In this document: positions 15,934-22,262 of the stretch, piece by piece
Numbering within the stretch: position 1 is the stretch's first letter
Layout: each line of letters begins with the position of its first letter
Virus record (IMG/VR): IMGVR_UViG_3300021091_005159
Location: 1 to 35,198 of that record
Source: a virus
DNA length: 35,198 bases
Strand: one strand, 5' to 3'
Made by a program: the position numbers and the translations under genes
The notes under the pieces: generated by a model
The model's input: only the letters and a program-made list of their open reading frames with translations
What the model was told of the DNA's origin: nothing
Database searches by the model: none

Positions 15934-16366
15934 CAATTTTTGGCTGTGTTTCCAAAAGTTTTTGAACCTGATTGAAGTCAAGAAAAATTGAAACATAGTT
16001 CACGCGCAAGTTGCCGTCATCGCCGACGGAGGATATGACTTCTATATTTTCCTGTTCGCACCCTAGCATATTGGCTACGCCAGACCTAATATTCGCTATA
16101 CGAACTTCATCAACAAAAGTTTCATCGTAGAAATCCCAAACTTCCTCTAAAATTGGGGGCTGAACCACCGTCAAAGCCTTCAACTCTTTCTGCTTTTCGA
16201 CAGCCACAACACACCATGCGCACGCTATTCGTGGCGCTTTTGACGGTCTCTTGCGCACCTCAACATGCCCGCAGGATAAACGATGATGATATTCGAGTTT
16301 TCCCCATTCTCCAACACGTTTAATTTCAAGGATTTCGTGTTGTGGGGCAGATTTTTTATTTACCAC
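15908..16366 (-). CDS. Hypothetical protein with a Cys-His cluster (152 aa)
   Basis: 152 residues. Residues 25-55 contain HHRLSCGHVEVRKRPSK and a later ACAWC pair, likely one zinc site. The rest is a mixed domain ending QPKIVDFTPRDH, with predicted strands around NIEVISSVGDDGN. The start is GTG 16366, 9 bp after the upstream stop. A TAATCC hexamer lies 6 bp before it, so an internal leaderless start is possible. No family recognised. It lies between the DUF5872 gene and WhiB. Confidence 0.7.
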   Translation of the reverse strand: MVNKKSAPQHEILEIKRVGEWGKLEYHHRLSCGHVEVRKRPSKAPRIACAWCVVAVEKQKELKALTVVQPPILEEVWDFYDETFVDEVRIANIRSGVANMLGCEQENIEVISSVGDDGNLRVNYVSIFLDFNQVQKLLETQPKIVDFTPRDH

Positions 16367-16375
16367 CGAAACGGA

Positions 16376-16900
16376 TTAGCGTGTTCTATTGCGAAACGCT
16401 TTGCCTTTCTTTCGTGCAACCGAAGTATTCGGCACAAATTGACGCCCACGCTTATCGCCTTGAATTTTCTTACGATTCGTGGCGGCACGTTGGGCGGGCG
16501 TTAGGCGCCCCCAAACCTTATCGGGCAGATACCTGCGCATCCTGCCCCCACGCAGGGCTGGTTTGCCATCCGAAGTTCTCCACTTTTCTCGTCCCCACTT
16601 TTTCAGCGACCGCTGTTTTTTGTTTGGGCGCTTCCCTCTCTTGTATCCCCCACCCGCTTTCCTGTAGCGCAACGCGACGAGTTGTGCTTTACGAGCAGAC
16701 CATTGTCCAGGTCGCCCACCCTCCGAACCAGCCATCACGCGAGCCTTGATGCGCTCACGCAGTGCGTTATTCGTGTACGGTGATGCGCTTTTTTCTTGTG
16801 CATTAGACATCACGAAATAGAAATCGTGAACCGCTTGGTTAGCGTCAAACTTAGAGGCACCAATTGGTGTGCCGAGAACTTTTACAAGCAACTCATCCAT
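16376..16900 (-). CDS. DUF5872-like basic protein
   Basis: 174 residues. From about residue 58 onward it follows a pattern shared by many large phages and nucleocytoplasmic viruses: GGRPGQWSARKAQL, YRKAGGGYK, SLKKWGREKWRT, RRYLPDKVW, LTPAQRAATNRKK, GRQFVPNT. I recognise this as the DUF5872 type. Its role is unknown, but it is highly basic and probably binds nucleic acid. The first 55 residues are a separate helical extension. ATG 16900 follows a TAAAAT hexamer by exactly 6 bp, and a 20-bp tandem repeat lies directly upstream. Confidence 0.8.
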   Translation of the reverse strand: MDELLVKVLGTPIGASKFDANQAVHDFYFVMSNAQEKSASPYTNNALRERIKARVMAGSEGGRPGQWSARKAQLVALRYRKAGGGYKRGKRPNKKQRSLKKWGREKWRTSDGKPALRGGRMRRYLPDKVWGRLTPAQRAATNRKKIQGDKRGRQFVPNTSVARKKGKAFRNRTR

Positions 16901-16906
16901 TCACCA

Positions 16907-16912
16907 ATTTTA
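16907..16912 (-). promoter_or_regulatory. -10 element, leaderless start of the DUF5872 gene
   Basis: TAAAAT on the minus strand, 6 bp before ATG 16900. There is no good -35 match. The tandem repeat occupies the -35 region and may bind an activator. Confidence 0.55.
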
Positions 16913-16951
16913 CCTCACACAGATACCACAAACCTCACCCAGATACCACAA
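16912..16951. repeat. Tandem 20-bp direct repeat, two copies
   Basis: Copies at 16912-16931 and 16932-16951, one mismatch (ACCTCACMCAGATACCACAA on the plus strand). They lie immediately upstream of the -10 element of the DUF5872 gene. The period is close to two DNA turns, which suits a pair of protein-binding sites. Confidence 0.85.
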
Positions 16952-16978
16952 ACTAAACAGAAAAACTAGTTTAATTTA

Positions 16979-17503
16979 CTATGAAAAAGCCCCCTCGGAA
17001 ACGGGCAACAGAAATTTATCAGCCTCCCACATGCACCCAATTGCACAATAACCGACAACATCCATCACATTGTCCTGCAAAGACTCGTTCTCGGGAGTCG
17101 CACCCGACAACAACAAATTCTCCAAACGAGCGACCTTATCGTGCAAACGAACATACAAACCCTGCGAACCAAACCGCCGGATATTTTCATGACCATAATC
17201 ACGCTGTTTTTTGACCAGCACACTTTGCACGAGACCCACATTCAAAACAATCCCCAACCTAGAAGCCAACAAAACCGCCGCGGCGCCAACATCACGCCAA
17301 GACGCATACCGTGCCTCAAACGAACGGTCATCGACATCAAAATTTAAAACAATCGCCGCATCCAAAAACCCACGCAAATCACCAACACCCCCCACAACCA
17401 GCCTGCCGGTTTGAGAGTGTTCAAAAATGTCTTCACACGCAACCAAAGCCGCATCGTCCCAAACCGACAGCCCGCCAAAACTAGCCCCAAAATGATTTCC
17501 CAT
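16979..17503 (-). CDS. DUF1599 / nucleotide-modification-associated domain (Nmad1)-like protein
   Basis: 174 residues from ATG 17503. The C-terminal two thirds match the DUF1599 pattern: VLVKKQRDYGHENIRRFG, then LYVRLHDKVARLENLL, then NESLQDNVMDVVGYCAIG. Aravind and colleagues linked this family to phage DNA base modification, and it also occurs as a stand-alone phage protein. The N-terminal 75 residues are less typical. The longer upstream frame to 17638 is rejected because it would run through the divergent promoter region. A TTGCTT/TATTGT promoter lies just upstream. Confidence 0.8.
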   Translation of the reverse strand: MGNHFGASFGGLSVWDDAALVACEDIFEHSQTGRLVVGGVGDLRGFLDAAIVLNFDVDDRSFEARYASWRDVGAAAVLLASRLGIVLNVGLVQSVLVKKQRDYGHENIRRFGSQGLYVRLHDKVARLENLLLSGATPENESLQDNVMDVVGYCAIGCMWEADKFLLPVSEGAFS

Positions 17504-17511
17504 GCCCAAAC

Positions 17512-17541
17512 ACAATAGTAGACAATCAAGCCCAAAAGCAA
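17512..17541 (-). promoter_or_regulatory. Minus-strand promoter of the DUF1599-like gene
   Basis: TTGCTT (17541-17536), 18-bp spacer, TATTGT (17517-17512), 8 bp before ATG 17503. It overlaps the plus-strand promoter at 17519-17547. Confidence 0.55.
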
Positions 17542-17547
17542 TATGCT
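17519..17547 (+). promoter_or_regulatory. Plus-strand promoter giving a leaderless mRNA
   Basis: TAGACA (17519-17524), 17-bp spacer, TATGCT (17542-17547), 6 bp before ATG 17554. Faces and overlaps the divergent promoter. Confidence 0.7.
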
Positions 17548-17553
17548 GTGCCC

Positions 17554-17991
17554 ATGATACAACTAACCGAACTAGACCCCGAAGCACCAAAACCGAAAAA
17601 AACACGGAATCGACCATCGCGGGCGAAGCATCCGTCAATCAGAAAAATGGAACGCGTCATATACGGCAAAAACACCTACATTACCCTTTGCTACGCATCA
17701 ACTCGGTCACGAATAGTTGACAAAGAATGGTTCACATCGGAAGATGTTTACAATTTTCAGTTGAAAAAATGGTTGAGCGGAACATGTAGCGACATGTGTG
17801 CGCAACTCAATAAATTTGGCTATCTATCACGGAGACCAATCAACAAAACAAATCACAACCGCAATCAGGTGAGGTTTGAATACAGAATCACCCAATTGGG
17901 CGTGAACGCACTTCACCATCAAGCAAAAAAGGCATCATTTCGGAAATACCGACCCCATGAAGACTTTACTAAAGATGGTGATGTTGATTGA
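17554..17991 (+). CDS. Putative winged-helix DNA-binding protein
   Basis: 145 residues. An unstructured basic N-terminus (about 35 residues rich in Pro, Lys and Arg) precedes a domain that looks like a winged helix: KKWLSGTCSDMCAQLNKFGYL as helix and recognition helix, a wing loop of Asn/Lys/Thr, then RFEYRITQLGVNALHH. ATG 17554 was chosen over GTG 17548 because it is exactly 6 bp after the -10 hexamer. It heads a coupled operon with a methyltransferase and two nuclease-like genes, so it may regulate that cassette in the manner of a controller protein. This is inference. Confidence 0.75.
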   Translation: MIQLTELDPEAPKPKKTRNRPSRAKHPSIRKMERVIYGKNTYITLCYASTRSRIVDKEWFTSEDVYNFQLKKWLSGTCSDMCAQLNKFGYLSRRPINKTNHNRNQVRFEYRITQLGVNALHHQAKKASFRKYRPHEDFTKDGDVD

Positions 17992-18719
17992 ATGAAACCG
18001 AAACGAATATCATCAAATGCGCAGATGCTTTAGACGAACTGCGTAAACTTCCCGACGAATCAATCCATGCTGTCATCACCTCGCCCCCATACAACAAAAA
18101 AGGCATACAAGAGGGCAGGACACAAAACAGCAATCAAATCTGGCGCAAACACAATATTGACTACGCCTCGTACCACGACAACATGCCGGAGGTCGAATAT
18201 CAACAATGGATAATCGCCGTCATAAACGAACTCCACCGCATTATCACCAAAGATGGCTCAATTTTTTTGAATCACAAACCCAGACGCTACGACAATCAAG
18301 CACGGCTTCCAACCGAATTTATTCATCAAACAAACGCCACCATCTATCAACTCATCATATGGAATCGGCGTAACAGCCCGAATATTCGCAAAGACCATCT
18401 GCTCCCAAACACCGAACACATTTATTGGTTGAGCAAAAAGAAACCTCGCACCTACCGTGAAAATATGAATCCGAACTACATCACCGAAGTGTGGGACATC
18501 GCACCGCAACAACAAACAACCCATCCCGCACCGTTCCCACCACAACTTGTAGAAAACTGCATACTTCTGGCGACCACGACGGGAGATATCGTCCTAGACC
18601 CGTTCAATGGCATCGGCACCACGACCAAAATCGCCCATCGACTCGGGCGCAGATATATCGGTTACGACATAGACGAACAATACACGCAACAAGCACGACA
18701 AGGCTTGGAGGGACAATGA
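17988..18719 (+). CDS. DNA methyltransferase (N4/N6 type) of a possible restriction-modification cassette
   Basis: 243 residues. Motif IV TSPPYNKKG at 31-39 precedes motif I DPFNGIGTTTK near residue 205, so beta-class order. The compact size and the NEL-HRIITKDGSIFLNHKP stretch are typical of small type II enzymes. The start is TTG 17988, overlapping the previous stop by 4 bp. An ATG four bases later is out of frame. The next gene again overlaps by 4 bp. Two PD-(D/E)XK-like proteins follow without a gap, a context unlike the other two methyltransferases of this genome. Confidence 0.92.
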   Translation: MNETETNIIKCADALDELRKLPDESIHAVITSPPYNKKGIQEGRTQNSNQIWRKHNIDYASYHDNMPEVEYQQWIIAVINELHRIITKDGSIFLNHKPRRYDNQARLPTEFIHQTNATIYQLIIWNRRNSPNIRKDHLLPNTEHIYWLSKKKPRTYRENMNPNYITEVWDIAPQQQTTHPAPFPPQLVENCILLATTTGDIVLDPFNGIGTTTKIAHRLGRRYIGYDIDEQYTQQARQGLEGQ

Positions 18720-19144
18720 GGGAATACGACATCCCCGCAAACTTCATCAAAGACCTCCAACACGGGGAAAATGGCGAACAAATCATCCGCAATTTCCTCC
18801 ACGAAACCAATAGCGGGTCAATTGAAATCAAAACCGACCGATACCGCAATGGCAGAATCGCGATTGAAACAGACCAAAATCCACGCAACGAAGGTTGGAA
18901 AAAATCAGGCGTCAACATCACCGTGGCAAAATGGTGGGTTTATCAATACCACTTGGATGGTGCGTTTCTCATGATAAAAACCGCCCGCATGAAGCGGTAT
19001 TTGCGTGCGCACCCCAACCGATTCAACGAAACCACCAAACAAAATTTCGCACCCAAAAGCGACAATCCCGCCAAAGGCTTCGTGCTTGAACAACACGAAG
19101 TAATGGACATGATGCTCAACCCTGACTACGATGAACCACAATGA
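18716..19144 (+). CDS. PD-(D/E)XK-like nuclease (Cap4/Hjc-like small phage family)
   Basis: 142 residues. The core is visible as GENGEQII (Glu21), SIEIKTD (Glu37, Lys39), an IAIET strand (Glu51) and VNITVAKWWVYQY, which is the order of a Holliday-resolvase or restriction-endonuclease fold widespread in phages. The usual Asp before the ExK is replaced by Ser, while Asp41 follows, so the metal site is slightly atypical. It overlaps the methyltransferase stop by 4 bp (ATGA) and the next gene in the same way. It could be a resolvase or half of a restriction pair. Confidence 0.72.
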   Translation: MREYDIPANFIKDLQHGENGEQIIRNFLHETNSGSIEIKTDRYRNGRIAIETDQNPRNEGWKKSGVNITVAKWWVYQYHLDGAFLMIKTARMKRYLRAHPNRFNETTKQNFAPKSDNPAKGFVLEQHEVMDMMLNPDYDEPQ

Positions 19145-19662
19145 CCTACCCGATAATGCATCTCACCGCCAAAGAGGTCATACACCTCCGCAGATGGGTG
19201 AACGACTGCTATGAAAACAAACGCCAACACAAAGTAATTGACCGTAAATACACGGCTACCATGACCCCCAAGGGCGTCATAATGATGGGCAAAGCGGGCG
19301 AAGTCATTGTCGCCCGCCACTACGGAACCACCGTTGATTGGGACATCTATATCGGCGCAGACCAAGGACACGACACCAACATCAACGGTAGAAGCACGGA
19401 AATCAAAACTTCGACCCACAAAATCCTCATTATCAACGACCCTAATTACTGCGATTATGGGCTGTGGAAACCCAAAACCGAACAATGCCTCGTCGTATGG
19501 TGCAACCAACCACCCAAACAACTAGAGAACATCGGCACCGACACGCAATTCCAAATACTCGGCGGAACCACACACCAACACTTTTTTGCGAACGCCGAAC
19601 CCGCTAATTACGGGCACGGACCACGCCTCGTGCTAAAAGAACATCAACTTATCGAAATCTGA
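19141..19662 (+). CDS. Second PD-(D/E)XK-like nuclease
   Basis: 173 residues. GKAGEVIVARHYG supplies Glu54, GHDTNING supplies Asp78 and STEIKTS supplies Glu87 and Lys89, that is a classic D-x8-ExK core with an upstream helix glutamate. The downstream part is Trp- and Tyr-rich and might contact DNA. The start overlaps the preceding nuclease by 4 bp. Two different nuclease-fold proteins directly behind a methyltransferase suggest a heteromeric restriction enzyme or a resolvase plus endonuclease pair. There is no terminator inside the cassette. Confidence 0.72.
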   Translation: MTYPIMHLTAKEVIHLRRWVNDCYENKRQHKVIDRKYTATMTPKGVIMMGKAGEVIVARHYGTTVDWDIYIGADQGHDTNINGRSTEIKTSTHKILIINDPNYCDYGLWKPKTEQCLVVWCNQPPKQLENIGTDTQFQILGGTTHQHFFANAEPANYGHGPRLVLKEHQLIEI

Positions 19663-19676
19663 AACGGGGCATTTCT

Positions 19677-19713
19677 ACCAGACCCCTCTGGTGCAATACC
19701 AGACCCCTCTGGT
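19677..19713. repeat. Paired palindromic operators, 21 bp apart
   Basis: Two identical 16-bp sites ACCAGACCCCTCTGGT at 19677-19692 and 19698-19713, each a perfect 6-bp inverted repeat around CCCC. In the second copy the symmetry extends one base on each side. The 21-bp offset places both on the same DNA face, as expected for a repressor binding two dimers. The stems lack a T run, so a terminator role is less likely. Confidence 0.75.
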
Positions 19714-19785
19714 ATTAAAATATGTGGGCAATATAAAAACAGAAAAATAATAGTTTTAGACCTTAAAAAAAACTTTTTTAAAAGG

Positions 19786-19814
19786 TTGCAAAACGCCGCG
19801 GCGGGTGCTAGGCT
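19786..19814 (+). promoter_or_regulatory. Promoter of the 19.86-21.07 kb operon
   Basis: TTGCAA (19786-19791), 17-bp spacer, TAGGCT (19809-19814). A perfect 10-bp palindrome CGCCGCGGCG fills the spacer at 19794-19803. The predicted leader is about 38 nt and has a weak ribosome binding site. Confidence 0.7.
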
Positions 19815-19858
19815 TATACCGTAGTAAAAATTAATAAACAACATTAAACATATTAGAA

Positions 19859-20410
19859 ATGGAAAAATATATGAGACAAATAACCGAGAGTTTTGCGGAC
19901 GAAACCTACCAGAAACTTTTCGCAGAACTAACCGAAAAATACGGCGAGGGTTGGTCATGGCGGGAACAATACCGCGAAGATTACTTTGAACTCTCCGAGA
20001 CCTACAGGGGATTGAATGTCCTAGCACTGTGGCAAAAATCGGATTCAAAAACGGCACCCGAAACCTTTCTAAACAGTTACTCCATCCACGAGCAAGTCAT
20101 CCCCATACTTGTAACCCGATACCTCGGGAAAACAACCTGTGCGAAACCCGAAGAATTGCGGGAACCAACACGGGCGGAAAAAATCGCAAAATTCCTACAG
20201 TGGGCGAACAGTCACCATTTTGAACAGTTCACCACGGAACAATTGACCGAGCAACTCGGGTTCTCTTACCCGACCACCCTCAAATATCTGCAAACCTCAC
20301 CCACATTCCGCAAACTTAAAAAAGGTTTGTGGGAAATCCGCGATGCAAAAGCGGATAGGGGGGCGCAGGGCAATAAAACGATAGATGTAAGCGAATTACT
20401 AGGGAAATAA
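19859..20410 (+). CDS. Hypothetical protein with a C-terminal winged-helix-like domain
   Basis: 183 residues. The first 60 are aromatic and acidic (KYGEGWSWREQYREDYFEL). The part from about residue 105 to 165 resembles a winged helix: KFLQWANSHHFEQFTTEQL, then TEQLGFSYPTTLKYLQ as the putative recognition helix, then FRKLKKGLWEIRD as the wing. It could be the regulator of its own promoter region, which carries several palindromes. A second in-frame ATG at 19871 is an alternative start. It leads directly into the next gene with a 5-bp gap. Exact family unknown. Confidence 0.72.
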   Translation: MEKYMRQITESFADETYQKLFAELTEKYGEGWSWREQYREDYFELSETYRGLNVLALWQKSDSKTAPETFLNSYSIHEQVIPILVTRYLGKTTCAKPEELREPTRAEKIAKFLQWANSHHFEQFTTEQLTEQLGFSYPTTLKYLQTSPTFRKLKKGLWEIRDAKADRGAQGNKTIDVSELLGK

Positions 20411-20415
20411 ACACC

Positions 20416-21072
20416 ATGACTATCACACAACAACTAAACCCAAATAAAGAAAAAAAGGCACTAACAACGATTTCCGAACTGTGGGCAAACTATCGTTATC
20501 GAAAATCGCACCTAACACCAGACCAATGTGTGCTCGCCACACGATTCTCCTCCATACTTCTCACCCACGCAGGGATAGAACACGAAGTAATACCCGTAGC
20601 GGTTGTCGTATTCAACCAAAAGGGTTGGGAGTTCGTAAAAGCCAAAAAGTCGTTTACGAAAGACGGAGACGAATGGAGCGTAAGACTAAGCGTCAAAAAC
20701 CCAGTCCCACCATTGAAACCCACCCACATATGTGGACATGTCGCCGTAGTTACAAACAACTACTACTTCGACCCAACCTCAGAACAACTATCTAGACCCC
20801 ACCGACAAATGGAACTACCCAACTCTCTACTTGTCAAGTCTGAAAAACACACAAAACTAAGCGACGACTACAAATCTGTTTATATGTTACTTCAATCAAA
20901 ACTTACAGTGCGACATGTTCCTATACTGTCGTCCCATTACTGTTGGACTTATGAACCAGAAAACACAAACTACCTAGACGGAGAGTGTTACAGACAAACA
21001 CCCGAGGAAGTGATTGAGCGTTTGGATTTTAACCCTCAAAAAACGATAGAAAAAATCAGAAACATCAAATAA
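20416..21072 (+). CDS. Hypothetical protein with a Cys-His-Asp triad pattern
   Basis: 218 residues. Cys38 opens a helix (DQCVLATRFSSILLTHAG), His108 lies in ICGHVAVV, and Asp119 follows in NNYYFDPTSEQL. This order and spacing, with a GHVAVV strand and a YYFDPT strand, is what transglutaminase-like and papain-like cysteine hydrolases show. I could not match it to a named family, and the triad is inferred. It is the second gene of its operon. It ends 90 bp before a small membrane protein gene, with a DnaA-box-like sequence in the gap. Confidence 0.72.
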   Translation: MTITQQLNPNKEKKALTTISELWANYRYRKSHLTPDQCVLATRFSSILLTHAGIEHEVIPVAVVVFNQKGWEFVKAKKSFTKDGDEWSVRLSVKNPVPPLKPTHICGHVAVVTNNYYFDPTSEQLSRPHRQMELPNSLLVKSEKHTKLSDDYKSVYMLLQSKLTVRHVPILSSHYCWTYEPENTNYLDGECYRQTPEEVIERLDFNPQKTIEKIRNIK

Positions 21073-21121
21073 CCCCAACAGTCCCCAATCCCACAAACTG
21101 AACAGAAAACCCGCAATAATT

Positions 21122-21130
21122 TGTGGATAA
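21122..21130 (-). other. DnaA-box-like 9-mer in an intergenic region
   Basis: TGTGGATAA on the plus strand is the exact complement of TTATCCACA. It is a single copy in the 90-bp gap before the small membrane protein gene, close to where strand composition switches. A candidate origin element only. Confidence 0.4.
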
Positions 21131-21161
21131 AATACAAACAACCACAAAGGACAAAACAAAA

Positions 21162-21311
21162 ATGACACAACCACAACTATTCCTATTCGGACTAGCAATA
21201 CTCACATTCACCCTAATAGGAACCATCACATACCTGAACGCCAAAAAACAAGAGATTCAAAACGAAACCCAAGACATCATCAGGCACTACACAAACTGGG
21301 GAAACCAATAA
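21162..21311 (+). CDS. Small single-pass membrane protein (49 aa)
   Basis: 49 residues. Residues 5-25 (QLFLFGLAILTFTLIG...) form one transmembrane helix, followed by a charged, helical tail. ATG 21162 was chosen because the longer frame adds only a Lys/Thr-rich stretch and there is an AAGGA element about 10 bp upstream. The stop codon shares a base with the next start (TAATG), so the membrane protein and the following coiled-coil protein are co-translated. A lysis or envelope role is possible, but nothing in the sequence proves it. Confidence 0.6.
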   Translation: MTQPQLFLFGLAILTFTLIGTITYLNAKKQEIQNETQDIIRHYTNWGNQ

Positions 21312-21481
21312 TGACACCAAAACCCACCACCGAACAACAAATCAAACAAACCGAACAACAAATCAAACAACTAGACAAAGAAATCGCCCAACTCCAAAAA
21401 GAAATCAAACAACTAGAACAACAAAACAAACCCAAACCAAAACCCAAACCCAAACACACCCCACCCCCACAAACTAAATAA
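21311..21481 (+). CDS. Small coiled-coil protein with a Pro-Lys tail (56 aa)
   Basis: 56 residues. Residues 8-40 repeat IKQ-x4-QIKQLDKEIAQLQKEI-like heptads, a clear coiled coil, and residues 40-48 are a (Pro-Lys) repeat, followed by PPPQTK. ATG overlaps the membrane-protein stop by one base. It could oligomerise with the tail of that protein. Composition is extreme (mostly Gln, Lys and Glu, strongly A/C-rich sense strand), so a spurious ORF is possible, but the overlap and the heptads favour a real gene. Confidence 0.55.
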   Translation: MTPKPTTEQQIKQTEQQIKQLDKEIAQLQKEIKQLEQQNKPKPKPKPKHTPPPQTK

Positions 21482-21652
21482 AAAACCCCCACCCAAAAAA
21501 CTGGCGCACACCCGCCCACAGACCACGTCTCGGTCTCGAAAGTTACAGTCCCGACTAATTTTTCGCAGTTTTTCGTCGTGTTTTGATGTCGCGGTTTTGA
21601 TTCGCGACGCTGGGGGGTTGATTATCAGGCGATTGTTGGCTAGGTTCTTACT
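21482..21652. other. Intergenic segment with an inverted repeat and a base-composition switch
   Basis: There is no gene in these 171 bp. It contains a tandem GTCTCG pair, the first AGTCCCG heptamer (21547-21553), a perfect GTCGCG ... CGCGAC inverted repeat (21588-21593 with 21603-21608) and the promoter below. The plus strand is A/C-rich to the left and G/T-rich to the right. Confidence 0.5.
21618..21646 (+). promoter_or_regulatory. Promoter giving a leaderless mRNA at ATG 21653
   Basis: TTGATT (21618-21623), 17-bp spacer, TAGGTT (21641-21646), 6 bp, ATG 21653. This strongly supports initiation at 21653. Confidence 0.7.
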
Positions 21653-21742
21653 ATGACTTTAGATGAAACAGCAGAAAAAGTGAAAGAGTTTGCGAGGAAA
21701 TACAAGCAGGATGCGTTTTATCAGAGAGATGTTTCCCCGTAA
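21653..21742 (+). CDS. Short leaderless ORF (29 aa), possibly the 5' part of a split gene
   Basis: 29 residues, acidic and basic alternating, mostly helical (TAEKVKEFARKYKQDAF). The start is the predicted +1 of a good promoter. The frame ends at TAA 21742, 10 bp before the next start. The +1 frame is open across the same DNA and continues as the following gene. This therefore may be one protein broken by a frameshift, a leader peptide, or a small gene in its own right. Confidence 0.5.
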   Translation: MTLDETAEKVKEFARKYKQDAFYQRDVSP

Positions 21743-21752
21743 GCAAGGGGAT

Positions 21753-22244
21753 ATGAACTCGTTTGTTTTGTTTCATCAGGGGGATGGTTTCAGGTTCGCA
21801 CAACTGAAATTGGATGGCAGTCCTGTCAAGAATCTACCTTTGTTGTTGGAGCGTTCGTTTCGTGAGGGGATTCGCAAGTTTGAGTCTGTGTCGTTTGTGA
21901 GTGATGTGTATATGAAAAGTGTTTCGTTGTCGGAGTTTGAGAGGGTCGCGGGTGAGTCTACGGGTGTAGATTTGGGGTCTGAGTTTGAGAGTAATCCGTT
22001 CTCCAATGTGGTTGAGGCGATTTGTTGTTTTACTGTTTCGTGGTCAGGTGAGACGAGAATATCTGTGTCTCAGTATGTGAAAGGTGATGATGGTTCACCT
22101 GTGTATGTCGATGATTCCCCTAGTGAGATACTTGATTCTTTACAGGAGCAAGGTCAGATGATTGGTGGCACTGTGAGAAATATCCTTGAGTCGTTTGTGA
22201 TGGCGTGTAAGGTTTCCCCTTCTCAGGTGTTTCCAAGCAATTAG
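21753..22244 (+). CDS. Hypothetical protein (163 aa)
   Basis: 163 residues from ATG 21753, which has AAGGGG two bases upstream. The frame is open further 5' to 21690. Predicted alpha/beta with an FVLFHQGDGFRFAQLKLDG opening, a Ser/Glu-rich middle and a helical end (EILDSLQEQGQMIGG). No family recognised. The sense strand is G/T-rich, unlike the A/C-rich genes to its left. It is the first gene right of the composition switch and is read from the leaderless promoter at 21618. Confidence 0.7.
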   Translation: MNSFVLFHQGDGFRFAQLKLDGSPVKNLPLLLERSFREGIRKFESVSFVSDVYMKSVSLSEFERVAGESTGVDLGSEFESNPFSNVVEAICCFTVSWSGETRISVSQYVKGDDGSPVYVDDSPSEILDSLQEQGQMIGGTVRNILESFVMACKVSPSQVFPSN

Positions 22245-22262
22245 ACCTACGGGTGCTACGGG

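Noticed and set aside
17504-17638. 45-residue N-terminal extension of the DUF1599-like gene
   Set aside because: It would read through the divergent promoters and the start of the plus-strand gene. ATG 17503 fits the family and a promoter.
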